This document shows, piece by piece, positions 9,334-18,773 of a stretch of DNA of 64,000 nt. Origin of the DNA: JAHEFT01 sp963700705 (GTDB lineage Bacteria > Pseudomonadota > Gammaproteobacteria > Xanthomonadales > SZUA-36); contig CAVOYQ010000012.1 in the NCBI GenBank assembly GCA_963700705.1, forward strand, positions 124,001 through 188,000, in the 5' to 3' direction. The translations under genes were made by a program, and so were the position numbers. The notes under the pieces were generated by a model that saw only the letters and a list, made by a program, of their open reading frames with translations, made no database searches and was not told the DNA's origin. Every line of letters starts with the position of its first letter. The first letter of the stretch is position 1.

Positions 9334-11558
9334 TCAGAACAGGTCAAACATGTGCGAATACTTGATGATCAGGCTGCGGTCCGGCTGCGCCCCGGTGTAA
9401 CGGTCGTAGCCCTTGATGTCGTTATAAACGACGTAAAAGCCGGTATTGGCTTTCCTCAGCCAGGAAAATCGCAGATTGCTTGAGAAATAATCATCCACGT
9501 TGTTGTATTGCAGCAGCGCCTCGAGCACCACTTCGGGTGTGAACGACCAGGACAGGCGCAGGCGGCCGACCCGGGTTATAAAGTCACCCTGCGGCAGCTT
9601 GACGTTGTTCTGATCCCAGCTGAGCTCGGTGTTGAAGTGTTCGCCCAGGCGCATGTGCATGGCCGGGCTGAACTCGACGCGGTCACCGCTGTAGAAACCG
9701 CCGACGGTGACCGAAGCGGAAAAGCTGATCCACGCTCCGGCAGGTTGGTCTGTCCATAGAAATGCAGTTCGGAATTCCGATAGGTGCCCGGCGGCACGAA
9801 AATACCCTCGGAAATCTCGTAGGGCAGCAGCAAACCCTCTGTCGTGAAGTTGACGGCCGAGTGGAACTCGTAGCCGTTCTTCCAGACCAGGTGGTTATCC
9901 ACGTGCAAAAAACCGGTTTGCTGGAATCCGTTCATGTCCCAGTAGCCGTTGTACGAAACGTGCGGCCGGATCTCCAGTAACCCTATGCGGCTGTCGGCTG
10001 GCCGGAAACGCCGCAACACCCGGGCGGTGCCATTGCGGTAGCCACCGCTTCGATTGAGGAACCCGACCTCCGGGTTGAAGTGTTCGCCGACCTCGACATA
10101 TCCCGTGCCCAGGCTCCAGTCCTCCGAATCATAATCGCCGGTGAGTGACCAGGAGGAATCGTCACCTTCAAGCCAGGGTGTCGAAGTCCTGGCGGCAAAA
10201 CCCGAGATCAGCCCATATTCCCCGATCCCCCAGCGGCCGTCGACTCCGTAGGTTTGATTTTTGCCGAACAAGTCAGCGTACCTGCCGGTGGCCTCGCGGG
10301 ACACATAAATTGCACCCACGGAGGAACGGTTGGGCAACTCCTTGCTGATCCTGGCGACACCGAAGCGGTTGGCGGGGGCGACCCATTCCAGCTGATCCGT
10401 TTGCATGTACATCATGCCGACGTTGACACCGTTGCCGACACTTCCGGAAACACGGGCGCCGTAGTCGATCGGAATGATGTCGCCGTCCGGGGAAAGGCCG
10501 ATCCGGCGGCTGAAGAACAGCTCGACTTTCTCTGATTCGCCGGCCGTGAAAAGCCCGGCATTTTCCAGGAAAAAGGGCCGCTTTTCCGGGAAGAACAAGT
10601 TGAACCGGTCCAGGGAGACCTTGGATTCGTCCGCTTCGACCTGGGCGAAATCCGTGTTGTAGGTCAGGTCAAGGGTCATCGACGGCGTCAGGCTGTACTT
10701 GATATCAACACCTGCCTGGCTGTCGGTGTCCGTGCCCTGCTGTCCGATGTCGCTGAGTTGCCCAAGGACATAGGGGGTGATCTTGAGGTTGCGCTGGCGG
10801 CCGATTTCCAGGCCGGTCAGCACACCGGCGTCGACCAGTCGCAACAGCGTGAATTGTCGTTCCAGCGGCGCCCAATAAGCATTTTCGTTGCGCTGAATGA
10901 TATTTCGCTGAAAGTTGATACCCCAATTTTGCGGATACTCTTTCGGGTAGCGCAGGGTTTTGAACGGAATGCTGAATTCGGCGCTCCAACCATAGTCACC
11001 CAGCTCGGTTTTTACCTCCCACACGCCGTCCCAGTTGAGATTGAAGCCACCGCCAGCCCCGACATTGCCGGTCATGGAGCCGCCATCACCGGCCCGGATC
11101 AACTGGCCGTCATACTGCCGTGCGGCGGGATTGGTGCCAAAGACAAATCCATTCTGTTGATCGTCGTACGTGTCCAGGATGAACAGCACGGCGTCCGTCT
11201 CCGCCAGGCTGATATCGCGGCGCCCGTCGGACACCACGATGGTGGCCGGGTCGTCACTGAAACAGATGAAGCTGAAAAAAATGGCGTCGTCGGTGAACAC
11301 CACCCGGACTTCAGTCCGCTGGCTGGCGGGCTGGCCTTCATCGGGGGTGGTCTGGGTAAATCCGCCGGTCGGCGTCACGGCCTGCCATACGGGGTCGTCC
11401 CGCACATTGCCGTCCATTACCGGTGCTGCCGGGGTTCGGACCGCGGCCAGGCTGCGCTTGCCGGATGACTGCGCCTGCAGGCCGGACGATATGGAAACCA
11501 GCGCCAGCAGACCTGCCGTCAGCACCCAGGCCCATCCGTTATGGCAATTATTGTTCAT
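9334..11558 (-). CDS. DUF5916 outer-membrane protein with CBM9-like N-terminal domain, one frameshift
   Basis: About 740 residues. A signal peptide (VLTAGLLALVSISSGLQAQ) is followed by a carbohydrate-binding-module-9-like domain, roughly residues 40-230 (VMDGNVRDDPVWQAV at its start). The remainder is a DUF5916 region with alternating beta strands (DLTYNTDFAQVEADES, NLFFPEKRPFFLENAGLF), as expected of an outer-membrane barrel. The main frame breaks near 9740 after YGQTNLPE. The protein continues in another frame through FSPAMHMRLGEHFNTELSW and ends SHMFDLF, with the terminal aromatic residue usual for outer-membrane barrels. Family members have been linked to sugar binding and export, but the role is not established. 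Confidence 0.85.
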
Positions 11559-11659
11559 GAGGCCGGCTTATTCTAGCCGTCTCCTCACGCCCTTCGGATG
11601 ATAAGGGTCAGCAGGCCGGGGATTTGGTTTCCGCCTGTTTCCGGTTCATTTCCCGGTGG

Positions 11660-12127
11660 CTAATCTCCCTTCGGAATCACCGTCGCCTGCCAGGCGACCA
11701 CCCGCCATTCACCGTTTCGCTTCACGAAAGTGCCGGTGTTGAAATACTGCAGCAGTTCGGCGGGATCGACCTGCACGGCTCCCAGCAGCCTGAACGCCAC
11801 CACCGCCGTGTCACCGTAAACCCGGATGCGGATGTCTTCAGCCGAATAGACGACCGGCGGTTCTTCCGCAGCTGTTTCTTCCCCGGAGTTCAGCCCGGCC
11901 AGGATATCCGCCTTGCCATAACGCAAACCTTTTGACGAGGTGTAAACCAGGTCGTCATCCCAGAAACGTTCGTGCGCGGCCGCATCGTTGACCGAAGCGC
12001 CCGCGAGAAATTCATTGAGCATTTGTGTCAGCACCTCTTCATCAGAAATAACACTGGCAGGAGTGGCACTGGCTGCTGCGCTGATCGTCATTGACAGCAC
12101 GGCGAGAAAAGCCAAAAGTTTCTTCAT
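11660..12127 (-). CDS. Exported SnoaL/DUF4440-like protein
   Basis: 155 residues with a cleavable signal peptide (LLAFLAVLSMTISAAASA) followed by an NTF2-like cone fold typical of DUF4440/SnoaL-like proteins: an N-terminal helix pair with HERFWDDDLVYTSSKGLRYGKADIL, then strands IRIRVYGDTAVVAFRLLG and FVKRNGEWRVVAWQATVIPKG. Family members are ligand-binding or enzyme-like; no active site can be assigned here. It is transcribed divergently from the TolB/TPR gene that starts at 12192. Confidence 0.75.
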   Translation of the reverse strand: MKKLLAFLAVLSMTISAAASATPASVISDEEVLTQMLNEFLAGASVNDAAAHERFWDDDLVYTSSKGLRYGKADILAGLNSGEETAAEEPPVVYSAEDIRIRVYGDTAVVAFRLLGAVQVDPAELLQYFNTGTFVKRNGEWRVVAWQATVIPKGD

Positions 12128-12179
12128 GGTTTGATTGCTCCGGGTTGCAAGATTTGGCCCTGTTTCAGCGCCAAATCCT

Positions 12180-12185
12180 TATAAT
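12180..12185 (+). promoter_or_regulatory. TATAAT box directly before the TolB/TPR start
   Basis: A perfect TATAAT ends six bases before the ATG at 12192. If it is a real -10 element the transcript would start at or next to the ATG and be leaderless. No convincing -35 at 16-18 bases is seen (TTGGCC is at about 20 bases), so this may be coincidence. Confidence 0.3.
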
Positions 12186-12191
12186 GCTGGA

Positions 12192-13739
12192 ATGAAAGGG
12201 TTCTTCCAAGAGCTGAGAAAACGTCACGTCGTCAAGGTGAGCATTGCTTACCTGGTCATAGCCTGGCTGGTTTTGCAACTTGCCGACGTCATCTTTCCCG
12301 CCCTCGGCCTGCCCGATTGGTCCATTACGCTGGCGCTGGGCCTGCTGGCGATCGGTTTTCCGGTGGCACTGGTTCTGGCCTGGGTGTTCGACGTCACGCC
12401 GGGGGGTATAGAGCGAACCGATCCCGTCAGGGAAACCCCGGCTTCCATACCCGTTCAAAACACGCTGACCAGGGACCTTTCGATCGCGGTCCTGCCATTT
12501 CCCGACCTCAGCGCGGAACAGGACCAGGAACACTTCTGTGATGGACTGACCGATGAACTGCTGAACGTTCTTACCTGTATTCCAAACCTCCGGGTTGCGT
12601 CCCGAACTTCCAGTTTCGCCTTCAAGGGCAAAGACGCCAACCTGGACGAAGTATCGGAAAAACTGAACGTCGGCCATGTGTTAGAGGGCAGCGTGCGCAA
12701 AGCCGGAAACCGGGTACGGATCAGCGCCAAGCTCATCGGGGTCAAGAACGATTCAACACTTTGGTCGGAAACGTACGACCGGGAGTTGAGCGATATCTTT
12801 GAAATCCAGGACGATATTGCGACGCGTATCCTGGAAGCCCTGAAATTGAAACTGGTTGTTGGTGTACACACTGCCCCGACGACAAAGAACGCCAAGGCCT
12901 ATGAATACTTCCTGCGTGGCCGGGGTAACACCATCACTTACGCCAGTCACGATGTCGACCAGGCCCGGGTGCTGTTTGAAAAAGCGGTGGAACTTGATCC
13001 TGAATTCATCCGTGCCTGGATCAGCCTGGCCGAGGTAAACGCCACCTCAGCGATTTTCCTGGGCGGCGGTGAAGCGGCCCAACGAGGCGCCGACCGGGCC
13101 AGTGAAAAGGCCATGGCGTTGGCCCCCGACCTGGCTGGCAGCCACCTTGCCAGGGGTTTCGCCCAGATGGCCTGCCAAAGCTATGCAGATGCAGAGAAAG
13201 CTTTTCAGAAAGCCCTGGAACTCGACCCGACCCAGGTCCGGATCTGGCACTGGCTAGCCAGGACCGCCCATCACCAGGGACACAAGCAAAAGGAACTGGA
13301 ATACTTCGCAAAAGCGACCGAACTCGACCCGGAAGACTGGGAGAGCCCGGTGCTGGCCCTGGCCTCATACACGCGATTGGGTGATTTTGACAGTGCCCGG
13401 CATTCCGCCACCGTAGCCATTGCGCGGATTGAGCAACACCTGGAGGATTACCCGGACAACCCGCGGGCCCACTATCTTGGCCTGGGCGCCCTGACTGTGC
13501 TGGATGAGCATGAAAAGGCAGGGCAGTGGGCCAGGCGTGCGCTGGAGTTGGGCGAAAACGACGCCGCTACCCACTATAACGTGGCCTGCTATTATTCAGG
13601 CATTGGGGAAATTGACAAGGCATTGGACCTTTTGGAAAACTCCATCCAATCGCGCAGTTGGATCGAAAACGATGCCGACCTTGATCCCATCCGCAATCAC
13701 CCCCGTTACCAGGCGTTTATCGAAACCCTTTCCAGGTAA
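12192..13739 (+). CDS. Membrane-anchored TolB-like/TPR protein (paralogue 1)
   Basis: 515 residues. The N-terminus has the pattern FFQELRKRHVVKVSIAYLVI with two membrane helices and a short linker. A TolB/FlgO-like N-domain follows (SIAVLPFPDLSAEQDQEHFCDGLTDEL, with RVASRTSSFAFKG, VLEGSVRKAGNRVRI and LWSETYDREL), then a TPR solenoid from about residue 240. This architecture is common next to adenylate-cyclase and winged-helix regulators in related gammaproteobacteria, but its function is unproven. The ATG at 12192 is preferred over an upstream in-frame start at 12135 because the membrane motif begins there. Three further copies of the architecture are in this window. Confidence 0.85.
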   Translation: MKGFFQELRKRHVVKVSIAYLVIAWLVLQLADVIFPALGLPDWSITLALGLLAIGFPVALVLAWVFDVTPGGIERTDPVRETPASIPVQNTLTRDLSIAVLPFPDLSAEQDQEHFCDGLTDELLNVLTCIPNLRVASRTSSFAFKGKDANLDEVSEKLNVGHVLEGSVRKAGNRVRISAKLIGVKNDSTLWSETYDRELSDIFEIQDDIATRILEALKLKLVVGVHTAPTTKNAKAYEYFLRGRGNTITYASHDVDQARVLFEKAVELDPEFIRAWISLAEVNATSAIFLGGGEAAQRGADRASEKAMALAPDLAGSHLARGFAQMACQSYADAEKAFQKALELDPTQVRIWHWLARTAHHQGHKQKELEYFAKATELDPEDWESPVLALASYTRLGDFDSARHSATVAIARIEQHLEDYPDNPRAHYLGLGALTVLDEHEKAGQWARRALELGENDAATHYNVACYYSGIGEIDKALDLLENSIQSRSWIENDADLDPIRNHPRYQAFIETLSR

Positions 13740-13776
13740 GGCTCACGTGGCGTGTTTGCAGCCTTGATGCAGGTAT

Positions 13777-15178
13777 CTACTGCGGGTTGGCGAGGTCTTT
13801 GAGTAGTTGCTGAAATTCCGGGTCTGCGCGCACCAGCTCACGCGCGCTTTTGATCAGGGCGTCAACTTCCTCGTCCGTCAGGTCGAACGAAGTGGGCACC
13901 TTGTTCAGGAACAACTTCAGCTGCGGGTCGGCAACCTCTTCGAATGTCACTTCGATAAAGTAGGATTTGACCTCTTGCTCGGGCGTCGATACCTGTTTCG
14001 CCCAGTTATCCAGATGTGCCCTGACGCTATCCACGGTAGCTGCGTTATAACGGTGCAACTGCACGTCGGTCATCGCGTTCATGGAAGCCAGCATGGACGG
14101 TTGCTTGGGGCTCTTGTCCATTTCCGACCGTTTTTCAGTGGAGGCGTTGACGGACAGCATGACGATATGGCGCGGAACTTTCCTTTCCATCTTGCTGAGC
14201 ATTTCCCTGGGACCGCCGGCCACGGCAACGACATCGCTCATCGCACGCAATCCCATGTTGTCGGTGATGCCGCCGTCAACAAAGTGAATGTACTTGCGGT
14301 CTGTCTTGTCGTTGTACGATTCCAGGCCCTGGATCATTTCGGCCAACTCATTGTTCTGTTTCGACATCGCCAGCGCCTGGGGATTCGGATGAAATTCAGG
14401 GCAGCCTGAAAAGTTTTCGACCACCACCGGGTTGAACACCACCGGCACCGCCGATGATGCGGCAACCGCCGCAGCGACCGGATACTCACGAATATCGGAA
14501 CAAAACAGGTTGAAGTAATCCTGGATGTACGAGAACCGGACACCCCAGGCAAGGTCCGAGGTGTTGATGATGATCATCGGACGGCCCGGCTGCATCATGT
14601 CGCAAACGTCGCATCGTGAAACAGGATCTTGTTGTAATACTCGATGGCCCGCTCGGTTCGCCCCTTGCGGGTGAACCAGTGGATCGGGCGTAATATGCTT
14701 ACGGTCAGATGGCCCTCAACGTCCTTGCGCAGGAACTCGTCTTCAAAGTCGGTAAAAATCCGGTCGCCGTAAAGCCGTAGTAGGCCGATGTAAAACTCCC
14801 GCCGGAAACCGAACTGATGTGCGTCACTTCATCCAGCAATCGCCCGTGATTGCCATCCATGGTCACCGGCGTGTCGCGCAATTCTTCGAGTACGCCATAG
14901 GCCATGGCCGCCGCACGGGTTCCACCGCCGGAGAAGGCCAGGATAAACACGAAATCCGCGGCTTCATTGGATTGGGCCCAGGTTTTCAGGGCATAAGGTT
15001 TACCGGTATCCGTGTTGGAGACCGGCTTGTTGTGAATCACGCCGTACGATGCACAGCCGCTGGTCAGCAGCAACACCAGGCAAGTGCATAGGAACCGCCC
15101 CTTCAAAACAATACCCCTTCCGCCACTTTCCCTGTTTCCAGCCAGTATCTTCAAAAGGTATTCAGTCCGGGTGTGCAT
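13777..15178 (-). CDS. Patatin-like phospholipase lipoprotein, two frameshifts
   Basis: Probable membrane-attached lipid acyl hydrolase. A lipobox (LLLTSGCAS) follows the N-terminal hydrophobic segment. The patatin motifs are FSGGGTRAAAMAYG (oxyanion hole), SSVSGGSF (GxSxG-type nucleophile elbow) and VDGGITDNMG (catalytic aspartate). The N-terminal piece ends out of frame at 14705. A shift near 14780 restores RLYGDRIFTDFEDEFLRKD, and another near 14605 (HDATFA then MMQPGRP) joins the C-terminal piece. Joined, the protein is about 465 residues, normal for the family. A TTG nearer the signal peptide may be the true start, as the first ATG gives a long charged leader. Confidence 0.8.
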
Positions 15179-15358
15179 GATGTTTGAGCCTCGATGCTTG
15201 CGCCGTTTGGCCGGAGGTCAAGGGTGAAAAGACCGCCTTCAGCCGTTTGATGACAAGAATACTATGAAACATCCGTATTGGCTCATTTTTCAATACCAAT
15301 GTTCAGCAAGACCATGCCCGGATATGATTCCGGAAAGGGGCTGTCACATCAACGCGGG

Positions 15359-15817
15359 TCAGGGGCTGGTTACAATCTCTGCCGCCAGCTGATCCGTCAC
15401 CCATTTCTCGATATCCCCGCCCATCATCGCGCCCGAGTGCCGGGCGACTACCTTGCCGTCCCGGAACAGGATCATCGTGGGGATGCTGCGGATATCGAAC
15501 TGCTGGGCAATTTGCTGTTCTTCATCCGTATTCAGCCTGGCGAATGCCACCCGTGACTCCATCGCGATCGCCGCTTTTTCAAAGGCGGGCGCCATCGCCT
15601 TGCAGGGGCCACACCATGGCGCCCAGAAATCCACCAGTACCGGGATTTCACTGCCGGTGATTTTTTCGGTGAATTCAGCCGAGGTCAGGTCCACGGGGCG
15701 GGCGGCAAACATCTCGCGGTGGCAGCTTCCGCATTGCAACTGGTCATTGAACTGTTCAGCCGGGATCCGCTCGACGGCACCGCAATAGGGACAGGTGACT
15801 TTTCTTGTGAAGCTCAT
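15359..15817 (-). CDS. trxC: Thioredoxin 2
   Basis: 152-residue cytoplasmic disulfide reductase of the TrxC type. An N-terminal zinc-finger module with two CxxC pairs (C9-PY-C12 and C29-GS-C32) precedes the thioredoxin fold, whose active site is W-C69-G-P-C72; the cis-proline loop is SIPTMILF. TrxC proteins reduce ribonucleotide reductase and others and are usually induced by oxidative stress. The ATG at 15817 is chosen over a GTG nine bases upstream because AGGGTGG sits at the right distance. The upstream 15835-15875 is strikingly AT-rich and may hold the promoter. Confidence 0.93.
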   Translation of the reverse strand: MSFTRKVTCPYCGAVERIPAEQFNDQLQCGSCHREMFAARPVDLTSAEFTEKITGSEIPVLVDFWAPWCGPCKAMAPAFEKAAIAMESRVAFARLNTDEEQQIAQQFDIRSIPTMILFRDGKVVARHSGAMMGGDIEKWVTDQLAAEIVTSP

Positions 15818-15986
15818 GGGTTCCACCCTGTTTAACGGTAAAAATATTTATATTAAATTCTTCTAAATAAATGCGGCTGACCCGCTCACTTCACAAGGTC
15901 ATGATTTTTTTGGAGACGCGCAGAAATTCACGCAGACCGGCGCGGAATGTCTCAGGTTTTGAGAATTCACGCAGTATCATGTGCAC

Positions 15987-18773
15987 ATGACCGTTTCCGC
16001 TATCGATCACGAGGCCCTGTTTGAACGGCTTGCTTCCGGCCTGACGCTGGTGACCGGCAACAGCCGGCTCGCCCGGGTACTCGCCGGCCAATACGGCCAG
16101 TGGCGCATCACCCGCGGAGATCGCCAGTGGCGCAGCCCGGACATCCTCTCGTGGAATGCCTGGCTGGATCGACTGTGGGAAACCGCCAGCCTGCAGGGGA
16201 TCGAGGGAACCAGCCGGGCGGTTCCCGGCGAACGGCAGTTACTGGACCTTTGGCAAAGCGTGTTACGCGACGATCCGAGGGCCCGTCAATTGCTCAGGCC
16301 CGAGTCGCTGGCCTCGCGGTTGCGCGACACCCGCAGCCTGGTCGCTGATTGGCGCCTGGATCTCCACCACGCGTGCTGGTTTGGCGATGAAAACGAAAAC
16401 CATGGCGCCTTTACGCATTGGAACCGGGCGTTCGAAGCCCTTTGCCAGCGTCACAACTGGATCCCACCCGAGGACCGGACCGCCCTTCTGGCCCGGGCCG
16501 CGCAGCACCTGGACACCGGATCCGGGGCCGGCACCGGGTTCCTGGGTTTCGATGAATTCAACCCGGCGCAACAGGAATTGCTGGCCGCGCTGAAGGACGC
16601 CGGACAATCCGTTTTTACTCTGGCGATCACCCCGGCGACCGGCAGCGTGCGGTTGTGGAAAAGCCGCAACGGCAAGGAAGAATTGCAGCAGATGGCGCGC
16701 TGGGTGCGCTATTGGTTCGAACGGGAACCGGCTTCCCGCATAGGGGTCGTGGTGCCGGATCTGCAGGACCGGCGAGCGGAAATCGAACGCCACCTCGGCG
16801 AGATCCTGCTCCCCGGAGCCGGCGCGAATCATCACCCGAAGCCGTGGAACATCTCGATGGGCCTGCCGCTGACGCGTGTACCCATGATCGAATCCGCCTT
16901 TGACCTGCTGCGCCTGCTGGATGGCCGGATCGGCATCCAGGATGTCGGCCGTGTGCTGCGCTCTCCGTGGTTCCGGGGCGGCTGTTCCGAGCGCAACAGC
17001 CGCGCTCTGCTGGAAAGATGCCTGCGGGATAACTATCCGCGGCAGCTGAAACTGAGCGAGGTCAGCTACCGTGCGGGCGAGCTGCGAAAACACGACCGGA
17101 ATCACCAGGAATTACCGCCGGACCAGTTTGAAGCAAGGCCGTGGAACAGCCCGGTCCTGAATGGTGTCATCAACACGCTGACCCGGTTTGAAAAAGACAG
17201 CCGTGGGGCGAGAGCGCCATCCGCCTGGGCGGAAGCCATTGATGGCCTGTTATCACAGGTCGGGTGGCCGTTGGTGGATGAACCGGGTGCAGAGCAAGAG
17301 CCACCGGAGCATAGCGAAACCTGGCAGGCATTCGAGAACTGGCAGGAAGGGCTGCGGGAGCTCGCCTCGCTGGATGCGACGGTGTCATCAATGGGCCGTC
17401 AGGCGGCGATCAAGCAGTTGCAACAGGTGTGCCGGGACCGGATTTTCCAGCCGCGAACGCCCCCGGCGACGATCCAGGTTCTGGGCCTGTATGAAGTCAG
17501 CGGCCTGCGTTTCGATCACCTCTGGGTGCTGGGCCTGCACAACGACAACTGGCCTCCCACGGCCCAGCCCAACCCCTTCATTCCCGGCCTGTTGCAAAAG
17601 AAAGCACAACTGCCGCATTCCAGTCCGCAGCGGGAACTTGAAGTCGCCCGCTCCGTTACCCGGCGTTTGCTGGAAACCGCGGCGGATTGCGTGTTCAGTT
17701 ACCCCGGCCAGATCGATGGGGAGGACGTGCTCCCCAGCCCGCTGTTGACCGTCGATCCGGTTCAGCCGGCAGAGGAAATCGAAGGCTGGCAGGGAAGCAA
17801 CTGGCAGATTGCCATCAACCAGGCGGAGCCGCCCGGAATAGAACCCCTGCACTTTCCCGGCCCTCCCGGGCACGGCACAGCCAGGGGCGGAAGCTCCATC
17901 CTCAAGCACCAGGCCTTGTGCCCGTTCCGCGCGTTCGCGAGCAACCGGCTCGGGGCCATCGGGCTCGAGACCCCGGTGGACGGCATCAGCCCGATGCTGC
18001 ACGGCAGCCTGATGCACCGGGTGCTGGAAATTTTCTGGATGGAAACGCGGACCCTCGACGGGCTCCTGTCGCTGGACGACGAGGCGCTGGACGCGCGGAT
18101 TCACCGAAGCGTGGAGCAGGTCGTCAATGAAGAACGCAGCCTTCAGGACCGTCCGGAATTCCGGGAAGTTGAAGGTAACCGCCTGGCGCGGTTGGCGGCC
18201 GCTTGCCTGGAACTGGAAAAATCCCGGGGGCCTTTTGAAGTGGTGGGTTTCGAAAAAGAGATTCTGCAGGAAATCGAAGGCCAGCCGATTCGCCTGATCA
18301 TCGACCGCATCGACCGTTTGCCCGGCGGGGAAAACGTGATCATCGATTACAAAACCGGCAAAGTCGACCCGAAAAAATGGTTCGGTGACCGGCCGGAAGA
18401 CCCGCAGTTGCCGCTGTATGCGATCAGTGCGGAAACCCGGCCTGCCGCCATAGCGTTCGCAGTGATCCGGGACGAGGAGTGCCTGTACCGCGGCGTGGTT
18501 TCAAAGGAGGGCATTTTCCCCGGCCTGCCGCCCGGGAACGGCGCCCGGAACGCGGTCATTATCGAAGCCGGGCAGAATTTGCCGGTCACCATTGAAAACT
18601 GGCGCGGCACCCTGCATCGGCTGATGGCCGATTTCCTCGCCGGTGACGCCGCGATCGACCCCAAGCACGGCCGCAAGACCTGTGAAAACAGCTACTGTGA
18701 ATTGCAACCCTTGTGCCGCATCACCGAACTGGAACAACTGGGGGCCTTGCGCGACCGGGAGTCCGCCACGTGA
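15987..18773 (+). CDS. AddB-like DNA repair nuclease (PD-(D/E)XK, iron-sulfur)
   Basis: About 928 residues. Related to the AddB subunit of AddAB helicase-nucleases, expected to help resect double-strand breaks with the AddA-like protein encoded next. The N-terminal half is a degenerate UvrD-like helicase region (LVTGNSRLARVLAGQYGQW at the start). The C-terminal third holds a RecB-type nuclease with IDRIDRLPGGENVIIDYKTG near residue 785. Cysteines in HQALCPFRAFA and CENSYCELQPLC match the four-cysteine cluster that binds Fe-S in AddB nucleases. A GTG at 15981 is an alternative start. The stop overlaps the GTG of the AddA-like gene by four bases, indicating translational coupling. Confidence 0.85.
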   Translation: MTVSAIDHEALFERLASGLTLVTGNSRLARVLAGQYGQWRITRGDRQWRSPDILSWNAWLDRLWETASLQGIEGTSRAVPGERQLLDLWQSVLRDDPRARQLLRPESLASRLRDTRSLVADWRLDLHHACWFGDENENHGAFTHWNRAFEALCQRHNWIPPEDRTALLARAAQHLDTGSGAGTGFLGFDEFNPAQQELLAALKDAGQSVFTLAITPATGSVRLWKSRNGKEELQQMARWVRYWFEREPASRIGVVVPDLQDRRAEIERHLGEILLPGAGANHHPKPWNISMGLPLTRVPMIESAFDLLRLLDGRIGIQDVGRVLRSPWFRGGCSERNSRALLERCLRDNYPRQLKLSEVSYRAGELRKHDRNHQELPPDQFEARPWNSPVLNGVINTLTRFEKDSRGARAPSAWAEAIDGLLSQVGWPLVDEPGAEQEPPEHSETWQAFENWQEGLRELASLDATVSSMGRQAAIKQLQQVCRDRIFQPRTPPATIQVLGLYEVSGLRFDHLWVLGLHNDNWPPTAQPNPFIPGLLQKKAQLPHSSPQRELEVARSVTRRLLETAADCVFSYPGQIDGEDVLPSPLLTVDPVQPAEEIEGWQGSNWQIAINQAEPPGIEPLHFPGPPGHGTARGGSSILKHQALCPFRAFASNRLGAIGLETPVDGISPMLHGSLMHRVLEIFWMETRTLDGLLSLDDEALDARIHRSVEQVVNEERSLQDRPEFREVEGNRLARLAAACLELEKSRGPFEVVGFEKEILQEIEGQPIRLIIDRIDRLPGGENVIIDYKTGKVDPKKWFGDRPEDPQLPLYAISAETRPAAIAFAVIRDEECLYRGVVSKEGIFPGLPPGNGARNAVIIEAGQNLPVTIENWRGTLHRLMADFLAGDAAIDPKHGRKTCENSYCELQPLCRITELEQLGALRDRESAT

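Noticed and set aside
15827..15986. Promoter boxes in the AT-rich stretch between trxC and the AddB-like gene
   Set aside because: TATAAA-like strings occur in several registers but no -35/-10 pair with acceptable spacing stands out.
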